This document shows, one piece after another, positions 23,101 through 38,100 of a stretch of DNA of 64,000 nucleotides. The stretch is from Trogon surrucura. Its lineage: Eukaryota; Chordata; Aves; Trogoniformes; Trogonidae. The stretch spans positions 19,197,487-19,261,486 of the forward strand of contig CM036622.1 of the NCBI GenBank assembly GCA_020746105.1, read 5' to 3'. Each line of letters starts with the position of its first letter. The first letter of the stretch is position 1. The notes under the pieces were generated by a model. It was given only the letters and a program-made list of their open reading frames with translations. It did not search any database and was not told the DNA's origin. A program made the position numbers and the translations under genes.

Positions 23101-26100
23101 TCTTTTTCGTTGCAGTCACAGACAGCAAACGTGTAGCAGCATCCAGCTGCAGGACCCAGCAGCACCCTTGGTGCTACTCGTAAGGTCACATTTCCTCAGT
23201 CTTCATCGTCTTAAGCACAGACACAGTCAAAAAGCCCAGTCCACCTGAAAGCATCAGCTTCCAACATGACAGTTTTGAGGATTCTGTTGTTGTGAGGTTT
23301 GGGGTTTTTCTTAAAAGACAAGAGGTCCGATAACAGTATGGTGGGCAGTTGTGGTGCTCACTACTGAGGGAGAACCTCACTGTACGTATGAACCACAACT
23401 TCATGGGAGCTTCTCCCGAGCCTCCTCCTTTCCCCAGGCTCAGCCATCCTCCTCTGACTGTCCTCGCTTGAGAGGAAATTGCCGTGACAAAGACAATTTC
23501 CTTCTGGGTTAGTACAGGTTTGCTTTTGTCTCTCTGATGGAACTGAGAGCTTTTTTCCTCCATACTCGAGTGGGAGGAATGCAGAGCTCGAATGAACACT
23601 GAAAAGGGAACAGCAAAGACCAGCAGTGACCTTCAGTGTAAATATTTAACAACCACAACAGGTTAGATATTAAAAACTGAAGCCAGCTCTCCTGACAGTA
23701 TGTTTAGCACATGATAGCATATTTTTTGAATCCCTTAAACACCTGAATAAATACATTTCTAATTAAATGCTCTCTCACTTGAAATATGACTCTAGCTCAA
23801 TAAAGAACAGAGGGAAGATCTGAAATATCCACAACTTGATACTACTTTTAGTATTGACGTGACTGTTAATTTGCATTCTGTCATTTGCAGACTCCACATG
23901 CAAAAACCTCATTTTACCGAAGCACCACGAAGACTGTCGCTGCACCATCACACCTGAACTGAGTCCTATGCTCTCTTAGGGAAGAGGAAGTCAAAATGAC
24001 ACCAAAAGTCAACATTTGTAACTGCTACCCATCAGAATTCATGCCCCACCCTACCATGTTTAAACCTTGAGAATTTAAGGCAGACAAACTAAAGTCTAAC
24101 AGTTATTTTTAAAAGCATTGTGCACTTTTAACATCTGTTTGTAAGTACCATTACATTGTGACTAATCTTTAAAAACATCTGCTGGGAAACACACAGGCTT
24201 TTTTCTTCCCTTTCCTACTATAAGAGATTATTCGTTTTTAGTTTAAAAACGGCTATAAGTAAACATGCATGAGAAGGTGCAGAAGATTCTCCCACTTTCA
24301 GTAACATTTCCTCCTCTCACATAAAATTATTAATTCAGAAACTGCAAATTCCTTTTAAAAAAAAGCTTAGTATTCACATGCAGCTATTATGCATGGAAGA
24401 ATGCACCAGATAAGTACTCTGGGAGGAACAGTGGATTTAGTAATCTAGTTTATTATAAAAAAATCCCACAGAGGAGGGTGATCTTTTGTCTAAAAAAGTG
24501 TGGAATTTTGAAGTTCCCCCTTGAAGTGTCCTCAACACTATTTCCTCTTGCTTTTGATTAAGGTGATGTATTCGCAGTGGGGTTCCTCTCCAGAACTCCT
24601 CAGCCTGCTTTAAAGGAGCTGACACGTTCATGGCACCTAATCTCCCCGTTTGACTCTGCCGTGTCCCTCACTGATGCCGCAGCTTCGTGAACTGTGTTTC
24701 CAGTGACACACATTGACAAAATACCCAGAGGAGGCTCCGGATCGATAGGCTGCAGAAGAGCCACACACAATTTAATGCTTCCCACCAACTGCACGGGCAT
24801 CAATCCGCACAACGAATGCAGCATGCCAGCAGCCCAGGGCAGTTTCCTAATTTAAGGGGCTCTTCGCTCTGTCTGTAGGACTCGAACGTGGCACAGACAG
24901 GAGTAAGTTGCCCATGGGACAAACACCCCGCGGGCACAGCGTGTCACCACCCACGTGGATTCGCGTGGGAAAACCAGAGGTGCCAGAACAGGGCTCTTAC
25001 CATCCCAGAAACATTCCAGTGAGCTGCACTGCCCCTTTTACAAAGACTGGAGCCATTTGCTACATTAAGTAACAAGCGCCGTGGCATATGGAAACTGTTC
25101 TGAAACCACTGGGCTAAATATTAATATCGAAATTGGTACTAGGGAAATATTTCGGTAGCTCTAATTGCATTGAGCAGTCAATCCTTGGGACTGGTAAAAT
25201 AAAAAGTTGTTAATGCCTCAGGAATAGAAATTACAGACCTGTACATCTATAAACACATACATATTTCAAGAGAAGGAAAAAAAAAAAAAGACAGAAAAAA
25301 CATTCATTGCTTTCATTTAGATTTACCCTGCAAAGAGCACTGAACCTTTTCCCTATCTATCCAATATTTTCAAGGCTAATTCAATTTAAAAAATAATTTT
25401 TGGAAGGCTATGCCTCACCAGTTCTTAAAACATTTAAAATAGCAGGACTGAAACCACAAAATATAACTAGCTACTTGATAATTCAGAGCAATTGAGTTAA
25501 ACATATTTTATGCTCTCTGCAAAATTAACTCATGAAGCAAAGGTGACCCTTTTTGGGGGATTTTGCTGCTTTGGAAGAATACCCACGAGCAGAAAAGGAA
25601 CACACAGAGCCCACATTGAGGTGTGCTCACCACAGCCTTTTCCACTAAAGCATCCTTATTTTGCAACCGGTATCTGAAGATTCTCTGGACCACATAAAAA
25701 ACATTCGATATTTACATTGATTTTCCCATCCCTTGCTAATTTAGATCTTAATGTGCTCCTATTCACTACACCCTCTTCTCCTCCCTCACTCTCTCATTAG
25801 TACATAATTAACATTAACCAGAATTAGGGACTGCACAAACAATATGAATTCTTTTATGCAAAATACCCTCTTCTGCTATTCAGGGTAGCTTTCTCATGAG
25901 GAAACCCATCGCTGACTACACTGAAGAATGGGGGGTTTGTAATATCTATTGAAGAAAAAGTTGAGATATTTCATTGGTAAGACAGATTTAGACCTCTCAT
26001 AACCACAGATGAAGAGCGAGCATATAAAACAGCTTCTCACATGGATTTCCAGCAGAGCTTTCCTTCTCACTCTTCATTTCTGTAACTGATACTTGAATAA

Positions 26101-29100
26101 ACAAACAAAAATCACAGATTGGAAAAAAAATCTTTGTCACTTTGGGGTGAAACATATAGTAAAAAATTGTACAATAAAAATACTGAGCTGTAGCCTTTGT
26201 ATGACAGGACCATACTGTCCTCAAAACCCCTAATTCTTTAAATTCTTACAGAAGCCTTTGTACTTCCATGACATCCTATTTCATCATATCCACTGCTGCT
26301 TCTAACAAGAAAGCATAAAAAGCAACATAGTCTATACATTTAAGGACATAGTGACAAGTTAAAAAAAAAAAACACACTTCTGAAGCACCACAGAGGTGTT
26401 ACCAGCATAGTCCTTACATAATATAGTTGAAAAAATCAGTACTATTTTATTTCTGTAAGCAGCCAACTGTGGTAGAAGAAGCCTCATGGAACTGTTTGAA
26501 GGACACACACAAAACTATTCAGTAGAGAGCAAAGTTTCAAAACACATCACAGTTATTTGTATTCAACATTAACGTCCCAACGAAGTTACAGGTTAAACAA
26601 AACTGTCCTGATGCATATCTGAACTAGAACAAGATGGTCACCCCCTACCCCTAAATTATCCAAAACATGAATTGCAGCTCTCTAGTGCTCTGTTTGGAAG
26701 GAAAAAAAAATTTCTTACATACATGAAACAATACTGAATAATTGTGCAGAATAAATGAAACTACTATATCTACACCAGAACTATTTAAATGGACACAGGT
26801 ATATCAGATATCAAGGAGGCTGAGGGGTGACCTCATTAATGTTTATAAATATGTCAAGGGCGAGTGTCAGGAGGACGGAGCCAGGCTCTTTTCAGCGGCA
26901 TCCACTGACAGGACAAGGGGTAATGGGTGCAAGCTGGAGCATAGGAGGTTCCACAAAAATATTAGAAAAAACTTTTTCACAGTGAGGGTGACAGAGCACT
27001 GGCACAGGCTGCCCAGGGAGGTTGTGGAATCTCCTTCTCTGGAGACATTCAAAACCCGCCTGGACACGTTCCTGTGCGCTCTACTGTAGGTGATCCTGCT
27101 CTGGCAGGGGGGTTGGACTAGATGATCTTTTGAGGTCCCTTCCAACCTCTAACATTCTGTGATTCTGTGAAATTGCCTTTCATGTAGCATCGTGCAGAAT
27201 GTAAAACCCTTACTGATCTAACAAAAGTCAAAGGCACCCACTACTACTTACACAGTAAACTCCAGCAACAGCCAAAAAAAGGGCTGGATGCTCACAATGG
27301 AAAAAACAAAGAGGAAGAAGGGACAAGACAAAAAAACCCAAAAACAACACAGTCAATGCCCAGTAGCAAAAAAAAAAAGCAAACAAACAAACCCTGGTGA
27401 TTTCTGTGACTCATGAGGTGTCATTGTGTCTCTTATCAAAAGCAGGATCAGTCATTCTTCAATCATTCCCAAGAAACCAGCTTAATCTGGTTTTCAACAG
27501 TTTAAAATAAAATTCTATAACCTTACCAGCCAACCTTGTAGCCAGCTGCTCCTCATAGCTAACTTCAGTTTCTACTTCTCTTAACTGCCTTCTTATACTT
27601 TCTGACCAACAGTGTCTTGCCACAGTCTACACTTTGCTAGACTAACTCACCCCATTTGAAATGCTGTAATGCATAAAATGTCCTTAAATACAACGAAAAT
27701 TCTCCAAATTCTATTTCACATTAAAAAATTATTAGGTTTTGCATTACCACACATATAAATACAGATATAGTTTTTCCAAATTTTAAGCCCAGCAGCTACC
27801 TTCTTTGGTTGAGTCATTTATTCCCCAGTACTCACACTGGTCACAATCTAATACAGAATTTCTACTTACGCATCACATGAGGAAAAAAAAACCACCTGCA
27901 GTAGATTCTAACTGACAAATCCACACACCAAGTTAATCAGGAACACTGATTAAAAACTAAAATAAATTAAAAAAAAATGGGACTAAAATAAATTTTAAAA
28001 AATTGAAGAAAGTGTAGTTTCGAGTGAAGCAACCGGTCTGTGAAGCAAATATTTCAAAACATGGCTGTCGGGTTTAGGCTGGCTGTTTGCAGATGACAGA
28101 AAAGCTTCAGCAGTTCAACTTCTTGCTGCCTATTGTTAGTCCTAAACATGCAACAGAAATGCTTGGGCTACACTGGGGTTTCTCCATCACTTCCCAGAAA
28201 ATGCTGTCACTGGGAAGCTGCACGCTTCTGCACTGCTTACACAAACAGAAAAAAGACAAACGATAACCACATCTGGGTAAACCCAAACTTTCTCCCGAAA
28301 CTCCCATCATAAAGACAGCAGCAAACCTTGCAATAAAAGAGTTCACCGTTGCAGATTCCCCAAAGCCTGCCTCTGCTCCTGGGATGTCTCCAGGATCACA
28401 AGAAAAAAAAAGAAAAAAAGAAAAGCAGGGGATAGGGGAGAATTTATTCTCACAAATACACATTAAACAATCCTTGGGGTAGGGAAGTACTTAATTCCTA
28501 GGCTCTTTCTCTCTCAGAACTGGGACAGATCAGGACTTTGAAGTCTGAAATAATCCCCACAGTCGACACCCCCAATCCCAGGGAACAGCGTGCGCTAGCA
28601 GCAAGACATCTCCCTACTCCTACATAATCATAAGTGACTTTGTGTTTAATTTTATTTCCATTAAATAGTTCCCTCACTGAGTGGGAAAAAAAAAAGAGAA
28701 TACTAGAACGAATATGTCCTGGAAAAAACGCAGCAAGTTAAAGCAATGACTCAGGCTGGCAGCAGTACAGTCAGGAGGCAGACAGAAAGACCAACTTCCT
28801 TTCTGACACTCCCTTCCCAAGTTTCTTAACTCTGTATTAAAAGCAAAATACCTACATCATAGGAAGAAGGAAACAGCTGTGCTTTTACAGACTTTAACTA
28901 TCACAACAATATTAAATCCAGTCGTAAGGAAGTTCCACGGCCTTTCCACCAAAAAGGGAATACACTGCCAACAGGAAAGAAGCTACTGTAGCCCTTCCTA
29001 CTGTTTGAATTTGGTCTTTGGTTCTAGCTACTAGAAACAGTAGAACACATCTGTATGTTTTCACCATAATTGTTTTGTTGTTACTAATTAGCAAAACCAA

Positions 29101-32100
29101 ATCACTGCATTTCCCACTCTGATGTTTTTTACTACTTCTAATATCATAGTATTTAACATAATGATGACAAAAAGCAGCATTTAGTGTAAGTTGACCTGGT
29201 ACGTCTGAGACTACAGTATAAAAACTAGTTAAGACACAATGCTAAAAACCATACACAGAAAATTACCCTCAAATGGCAAAAAGGACTAAATTGCTTAGAA
29301 ACATTAAATCCATGCGTCAGCAGTCAGTAACAACACCAGCACAGGTGTGTTTATCAGTTCAGCCAGTAAGAACGTTACAATTCCCTGTTTTTCTGAATTC
29401 ATGTTGATCAACAACTTATCACGAAGCAGACTCTATGTGTATGACATAGCAAGTCACGATTTATACCTCAAGTACATGACACGTGACTTCACAGAAAGTT
29501 TAAGATAATACACTAATTTGTACACACTACAGAAACCACAATTCTTCGCAAAAACTATGAAAAGAGAACATTAGGCTTAAGTAAAAATCTGGGTGTTTTC
29601 CTATTGCTTTGTTCCAGCTGTGAAACTGTCCCATGCCAAATCACATTACACTTTAAAAGTGAGCACGACAAATAAAAATGTTCTTACAGAACATGTTATC
29701 AGTAGCCATTTGCGACTGCATCTTAATTAATCAGAAGTCATATGTTAACAGACTCACATATAAGTACACATTTATATACCTAATGTGTAGCTCACGTTCT
29801 GTCCAGACAGAAGTTACATGAATCCCACAGCTTTAATTCCAAACTTCACAAAACCAAATAGCCACAAGGTTCAAATGGAAGGTCAGAGGGAAAACAAGCA
29901 GAAAAACATCTGGATTCCTGCTCTGTTGAAACCCAGAACATCAGCTCAAAAAAAAAAAAAAAAGCGTATTTCTTACCTTCACCTACCATAGAAACACCTA
30001 TTGACATGCCCATAAACTTGCTTTTGGTCCATACATGAGCGTTCACACACATTTTCTTCTCTTTGCACTCACAGTAAAAGCAAGATACCGGTGGATGATG
30101 GGATACTTGTTCAGCTACAAACCTCAGCTTGTAGCACATGGACTGATCCTGGCCAAACTCCTTGGTTGGGTCCTTAGAAAGCGCAGAGGCACCGTTAGTT
30201 CTGAATGCTTTCACTTTATCTTTAGGCACATCCCATGAGCAATGAAATGTTTCACCAATGATAGGGTTATAGGGCTTCTTGGCAACCGCTCCCTTTCGGC
30301 CTTCGTGAAAAGCTGTTAGATAATACTCCACAAAGCAGATAATTCTTTCCTCGGGAGTGGCTCCAGCTGCAATTGACAAAAACAGGTCTGGATGGGCCAT
30401 GAAATTTGCATACATCTCCAGCAGGGATCTTTTCTCCAAAATAAATGTTGGAAGCACTACCTGTATGCAAAGCAGACAAAGGCAGACATGATTTCCCCAT
30501 GATCATTCTACCACAGGGGGGAAGGGGTGGGGGGAAGAACAATTCAAGACAACTGCAATCCTAGCCCTGCCAAGTTTCAGGACAGTATTTTCCTCCCCTG
30601 CTACAGCAATTCCATTTTCATTGCAGCATAAATAACGAGCGAGTGAAAAAAGCAGCAGCCTCGGTAGCCATGCAGGCTGCTTCCTATTTCATTAAGATTC
30701 TCAACAGCAGCTCACGCAACAGGGATGGGCTGTTCCGCTCCCGTGGAAATCTGTTTTTTCCTCTCAGTTAACAAACCAACCATTGTTCTCCTTGTTTACA
30801 GGACAGAAAAACATACTTTGATGTAAATTAGTTTACACCAAACATCAACAAGCCCAACTAATCACAAGCCTCCAAAAAGGGAGGGGTACACCCTCCCAAG
30901 CCACTAGGAGATGAGTATTTATATAACCATACACACCACCAACCTGTAAGTGGTGGAGAGTGTAAGGGTGACATCTGCCTGTTCTGTCACACATCTGGGC
31001 TCCCAACGTCATTTCTGGGCCCCTGCCCACCCACTGCACACATATTACGTCCCCTCCAACTTCTAACAAACCAAGCTAACTAGATCCAACTGAAACAAGG
31101 GCCTGATGGAAATTTACTTGCTGAAAGCCTTTTAACAAGCAGCAGCAATGAACTATGTAACAATTGCACTGGGAGATGGATACATACGCACACTGTCATG
31201 CTTTGAGCGGGCCTTATCTCTGAGAACGGAGTGCAAGGCTACTATGAGATAAAGAGGCACAGAGTGCCCCAAGGCTGCAGACCGTGCTTGTCAGCAAGAA
31301 CAAGGCAGTACAGGCTACAGTTCACCAAAAGAACATGGTGATGAAGAGGAGGACGAAGTCAAAGACCACTAGATATCTCTGAAGCTCACCAAGAGACTAT
31401 AATGCAAATGCAGGAGTGGTTGTGACATACGTTAATCATTTTTCGGAAATATCATGAATATGCATGTAGAACCTCCATATAAGCTACGCAACTGACTCTC
31501 TAGGGTGTGCATACTAGGCAGAACAATCCCCTATGTGCCCAGTGCTGAAATAAACAATACCTGCTTATAGTCACCAAGGTTATTGAGTCCTGATTTTGGC
31601 TTTTCATGGTATCACAACAAAAACCAAATCTCAAGTGTGTTTCCAAGGATAAAATCATGTCAAGGACTCTTCCCACAAGGCTGTAGGCCAGAAAACGCTC
31701 CCTGTCTGACTCCCTCTGCCCTACGTTGTCATTGTACGCATCATGTCCCCTCCCATCACCCAATGCTCTCCTGTCACTCCCAGGCACACGGCATGTCTCA
31801 TCGGTTCAAAATCATACCACTGTGGTGGGCTCCTGCATGCCTTCACCTTATTTCAGACAAGTTCAAACAAACAAAAACTGCACCATCTGTTCCATTAAAG
31901 TCCTGGGACTAGAGTGTCTTCAGCAAGCCCAAAAAAACCTGGGACTGAGCACTACACTGTCTGAGTTGGAGGGAGTCAGCCCTAAGCGACATGGTTGCAG
32001 TCTCAAGTGGCTTATCCAGCAACACGGATGTTGCCAGTCACCCACTTGGGAGTAACACTTTGTTGAAAGTTTTCAGTGAAATATCCTGAAGTGCACTGCA

Positions 32101-35100
32101 AGACAGACATGGACTACAGGACTTAAAGGAATTTATTTCTCTCCTTTCCTTTTCCCCCATGCCCCACACCTTGCACAGAAGCACCCCAGGGGAGCTCAGA
32201 GGTTGCTCCTGCATAACCATCAAGGAACTTCTGGCACATGTAAATTTGTCTAGAATGAAAATGGCTCAATGACATCAGATGCAGCTCAACATCTGTCCTC
32301 CATTAAAGCAAATCTTCTGCTTTCCCCTTTAATTCTTCACTGCATTCACTTTTTCCCTTTCCCAAAAGCAAGGATTATTTACAGCACGCAGAGAGCCACC
32401 CTTCAATCATACACACATTTGCTTTCCCCTCCTGCTGCCCCAGTTTGCTCTTCTAAGTGGGGCCAAAGCACAGTTCGGTGCTTTTGTATCCCATGGATTA
32501 TGAAATAGAAGCTGTCAAACTTTTATCAATCATTCAGTTCTTTTCAAAGATTACTTGTAAACATGAAAAAAAATTCCAGTCACAACAGCTCAAACGCAGT
32601 CTTCACAGTTACACAGTAAATCAACATACCGCAATTGCCAAAAAAAGATAACTGCTCTGTTTGGTAACATACCTGCTCCTTCACTTTCTCCTTCTGTATA
32701 GTATATACACATAGTCTTTTATAGGTCAATAATTTTTAAAAGTTTTGCTATAAATCAGAGTTCCATCTGTAATATTCATCTGACACTATTCTGTAAGCCT
32801 TGAGAACTCTACATGGTCTCTGCAACCAACCTAACCAGTCCCCAGAAGATGTAGGACTTTAACTTTACACTACGCATGGCAAACTACTGAAGGCTAAATA
32901 CAGCCTACAGTGCCCACGGTGGTATGACAGCGAGGGGCTGAGGAGACTGGTTTTTAAAAGTGAAATCTAAAAGTTTGGAAGGCAATGTAGAAAGGCAGTA
33001 AATTTTCTTAGGGCATTTTTAGGTGTTTAAACAATTCCATCTTACTTGCAGCATTCTCATTCTGACCAAATATTCATTATCCGATATAATCTTTAAAAAA
33101 TGCAATTCAGCATTCCTGACTCTCTATACAGGATCTCATTTTAATATAAATTGTATACCCAGAGATCAAGTTATCAAACGGGAAACTGACAGCAAATATA
33201 GAAAAAAAATCCCATCACTTCTGCATAGAAATACTAGTAGTGACTATCATGAGTTCACTGCAGACTTGAAAGGGCAGAGAAACTAATTTGAATAAACAGC
33301 ACTCTGCATCTCGTTATGCCCAAGTGTCTCTCTCTAAAAAGAGTGACCTTTATTAGCACAAATGGAGAAGAAAACTACAAGCCATACTTGAGATGATGCA
33401 TATTTTATGGTACAACATTAAGGCTGCTGTGCTTTCATCCTGTTGAATTGATCCTACAGTCCTCACGCCGACTCTCAAGTACCAGCTGTGTGCTTTGCAG
33501 CTACGTACTTCACAGAGCTACACCAAACACAGCCACTCAGTGAGTTACTACAAATCTCTGCACTCTTATTATTCAGTTTCGGAATCAATTTAAAATCTAA
33601 ATAAAGCTTGAACTCCACCTCGAATGACCTTGCTTTAAAAGCCCAGCTAAAATGGAAACTACATCCTTAACTGTAAAGGATGAAAGGATGCAGCGCAAAA
33701 TGCAGAGTAACTGAATTGCTTCCCCAAAAGGAGGCAGAATTACATGAGAGAAACATGGGAGTTTTAAAGCTTACACAACTCCGATATTACAAAACATGCC
33801 TAGAAAACATTGTCACTTACTAAATCTCATAGCCTCAGTTGCAACATGCAACGCCAGCACACACTACTATATTCAAAAAAATTTTTGCTCTTAGAAGGAG
33901 CTGGCGTGACAACCAAATGGACAAAAGAATCTCCATAAATATCAAGTTGCTGAAGTCTGAAGCAAAAAAAATCTCCTGATTGCATTCTAAAACATTAGAA
34001 TAATCTCTGTTCTTATTCCTTCTCAGGCTTCAGGGAAAAAGAAAGCAATTTAACAGGCATTCTCCTGTTTTCACTAAGGTTAAAAAGAGGATAATGGTTC
34101 AAAGCTTGATCAGTCTCCTAGGTTTGAATTCACCTATATTTAATTAGATCTGAATGCAACTGAGAAAAGTAAGAGCATGACTTCTCAAGAACTATTTACT
34201 GTGAGGCAAAACATGGGTGTTGCCACCATTCCCTACTTTGTTCAGAAATCTGACCAAGGTACTCAAACTGAGATGTCCTTTTCTTAAACATACGCACAGT
34301 TTCCACTGTTGTCTGTGTCACTGTGGGAATAAAATACGCTATTTTCATCCTACTTATTTTTTTTTAAATTACAAGGTAAAAATATATTAACAAGCAAATC
34401 AGAAACTTATAACATCGTGAACATACTACAACGTTAATTTACAACAGGTTGATATCCTGCAGAACTACTGTCAGCCCTTTACAAAAAAGGGCAGCCCTTT
34501 ATTTTGAGCACATATTAACTGTGTAGGGAAGGTGAAGGAGTGCAGGGGAGTGATCACCCACCTGCACAAACTGTTAGAATTAATTGCAATCCATCAGATG
34601 CCATTTGCCAACACATGTATCAGGCTCTCAAGTGGTTTTTGGCACTAATTTTAATTTTTCAGAAGTCCAAAGAACAAACAATTTAGACTTATTTTTACCC
34701 CAACAACACCAATCTTAAATGAGGTTCAAAGTCCTAGCCCAGTCCAAGGCATCAGTTCTGTGTTATGCTCTGCTGCTGTGCACGGCTCCCACACCAAACT
34801 CCGTAGCACCTATTGAAGCCTATTTGGCCACCACAGAGTCCAGCTTGTTCTAGCAAATCCCCATGCAGATTTAATACTTCGTTGCGGGTGTTTTCCTCCA
34901 CAGTAGATATTTACTGTTCTACTCCTCATTAAAAGGCATAGCACCATGACACATTTCACAAGCGAAGCACCTCTGCAAAATCCTATGCAGCTATCATCAC
35001 TGTGGGAAATTGATGTCAGCACAGACAATGCCAAGACTAACATAAGCAATTGCCCCGTAGGAAAAGGAAAAGATGCTGTTTCCTCTGATATGGTACATGA

Positions 35101-38100
35101 AGGTAATGGTTATGCATCCAGAAACCAAAACCACCCAAAGCTCGGAAAAGCTGTTTGTTCATATGTGCATCACGTTACAACCCATAGCTCACAAAATGAA
35201 CCAAAGAAACAAGCCTAGGGAAAAAGGCACAGTGAAATGGAATCATATATAACATCCTCTCATACTAGCAACTACTCTGTCACAACCACTTCCAGCAGAA
35301 GCTGACTAGCACCAAGGCTATCTGAAATTTGACTTTCAGAGGAATACCGAAAAAGAAGAGGTACAGCCAACAAACCAAGCTTTATCGTCACATGTCTGGG
35401 GCCCTAAGGGCCTCACGACAGTAAGCAAAGTTAACAAAAAAAAGCAGCCAGCTGTCTTGTAATTTATGTTTTTTAATCCTCAGAACAGTCGAAAAAGTGA
35501 TGTGCACATGTGGCATGTCTCATTAATACTCATCATATGTGTATTCATGCATCTCACAGACTAGAGATAGATCTAACTCTGCCATATGCCTGTTCCTCTT
35601 TTCAGACTGTGGCTATTATATACACACATTTACGCATGCTAATATTTTGCCATGCTAGAGATCTAACAATATTCATCACTACCCTCAAAAGCTGTGCTCT
35701 AAGGACAACGTGTAAGAAAGAGTTTATCACATATTTTTGCCTTCCTACTTTTCTTACAAGTGTCTACACTTCTCTTACTTACAGGAATTTCTCTTATTTA
35801 CATTAGCTGTGTTTCTTTGGGGTTTTGCCTCCTCTGCTGTCACAAAAAGATGACAAGAAATCGGGGAAGAAAAATCTTGTTCATTACCAAAGACAAAAAC
35901 ATTTTGAAGACACAGGAACAACAGATAAGGAATCTCAGCCTAGTTTAGAAGTTACAGACTCAAACAGCCTTAGCAAAATGACATAGGAAAGAGAAAGAGC
36001 TGTGAAAAATTGAGGAATGTAAGAAAAACAAAACCAAAAAATGAACTGTATGTAACCCCAGACATACTAAGAAATGACAGGTATAAATTATTCACAAATG
36101 AAATCACAAAACTTTTATTCTATCTAGGACAAAACATTAATTTCTCTGCAGCTATTCAACAGCTATACTTAGCAATAGATCACGGGATTGCTCTTAAAAA
36201 TGTAAGCACTTTTAAATGCTGTCAATTGTTCCAGAGGAAGCAGAAAAGACTATATTGAGGAAGCCTTATTTTGTAAGATAGTGATAGTAAAAACAGATCT
36301 TGATTAATATTTAAGATCAAAAGGAAAGCAAAATATCAAAATGCCCATGAGAAGAATCTCCAGCAAAGCTACTTCATGCACAAGGGAAGTACTCTGGTCA
36401 CGCCAAACTTTTTTTTTATTTGTGAAGGGTGTGTCAGAACAAGGTTTTCTTATTTGTGAGGAGGGTTGTACAAGTGTTATTTGGGGTTTTTTAAGTAAAA
36501 AAAAAGAAAAACCTTTGTGAAAGGAAAGGTTATTCCATATCTTTTCAAAAATCCACTTGATTATTTATTAAGTCTCATGAGAAGGTTCCACTGAAATGTA
36601 GGACTATTCAGAGAGAGGCATTCCCTGCTTCCAGAACATCTACCTCATTTCCAAAACTCTAAGGACTTCTGTGAAATTTCTCAGACACCATAATTTCTCT
36701 GATCACATCAGTATGGATAAGCTCGTAACAATACTGGTTCCAGGACCAGAAGGATGCACAGAAGTTCAAACTGGTGAGCTGCTTAGCACAGACAAGAACA
36801 GTGAAACATTGAAGGCTGCAATTCTTTTATCATCACTTTTTTTTTTTGAAGCTGCCAAGTAATTAAACAGAATCCAATCCACAAAGCAGTAACTTGAGCA
36901 CATACCTCCTTCATCCACACAATTGTTGTTATTGTTCCCCAAACAATCAGTGCATCCTGACTTTACATACATATGGGATGCACACACAACATACAGTTGC
37001 TTTGAAAGACTTAGGAAAAAATAAGGAAGAGTGTCGGGGTTTTTTATTCTTTATTTACCTTCCCCCCACCTCATCCCTAAAATACCTAATGTGGTCACTT
37101 TAGGTCAAAGACAGCACTCCATAGCTCTCTGAAAGCACAGCTTTATAAAGAGGCAAACTTCCTTGTCCACAAGGGCAAAACATGCTCACAGGAATCACAG
37201 AACACATTGGGCTGGAAGGGACCTCCAAAGGTCACCTAGTCCAACACCCCTGCAGAGAGCAGGGACATCTGTAACTAAATCAGCTTGCTCAGAGCCCCCA
37301 TTAAGCCTGACTCAATGCCTCCAGGGATGAAGCCTCCTCCGTCTCTCTGGGCAAGCCAATACAGTATTTCACCACCCTAATCTCACGCAGGCACGCGCGC
37401 ACATACACACACACAGAAAGATGAGGATAAAAAAAAATAATGAACAATTATAAAACAGATACAGTGTCTGTACCCTGGTAAGGTCCATGCCAAGTTTCAG
37501 CTGAGAGATGAGATGGAGAATTACACTGCGCTGATCATCCATGACTCCTAAATCCTCCTCTTCATTATCTTCGGTATCTGTCATTTCATCTTCAACTAGG
37601 ATCAACTCAGAAGCTGAATGCTGAAATGAAAACAATCATCACCATCTGGACAAAAAGATACAGTATGCTTTTTTCCACTCTATATGTTTAAAAATGGAAC
37701 TGTCTCAATAGAACCAAAGACAGCCTCTCTTAAAACCAAGAAGAGATACAAATTCAAAACAAAACAAATCCAGTGATGGGTTCACAGATCATTTTGATTC
37801 TATCCGCAGAATGAGAGAAGTAAGTATCAGATGCTAATTTTCCCATTATCTTCTCATATTTATATTGCAATGATGTCAGACAAAAATTATAGCATGTTAA
37901 AGTAACAGGCCTTCTATTTACTAAATAGAAGGACACAGCTGAAACTGAGTTTTCAGCAGTTTGTTTCATAGGTCTGACCAGAAAATATTCATACTTCATA
38001 CCTAGATGTTGCATGACCTGATTTCACACTATCTTTTTTTCCTTTCCTCTATCTAACTTCCAACTCGTACACCTAACAAAGTCAAGACTACTCACTGAAG

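Larger units (their letters stand above)
21672..29976 (-). other. OSBPL10: OSBPL10 intron (8.3 kb)
   Basis: It contains an ERV-LTR-like fragment at 22725-22865 and a CR1 3' end at 26812-27171, listed separately. The remaining sequence is AT-rich, with A runs near 25270 and 26360 and an A/G-rich run near 28405. No gene was recognised. Open frames at 23.2-23.6 and 28.1-28.5 kb lack any family resemblance. Confidence 0.8.
30461..37473 (-). other. OSBPL10: OSBPL10 intron (7 kb)
   Basis: It holds a probable ERV LTR at 31194-31616 and a CR1 fragment at 37193-37383, listed separately. No other gene or element was recognised. Confidence 0.8.

Noticed and set aside
34466-34502. Direct repeat CAGCCCTTTA flanking an A-rich spacer, considered as a target-site duplication
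   Set aside because: The spacer is only about 12 bases and contains no element.
21256-37635. Assigning the - strand gene to the paralogue OSBPL11
   Set aside because: The domain alone fits both, but adjacency to STT3B in tail-to-tail orientation and the [19 protein letters not shown] linker favour OSBPL10.
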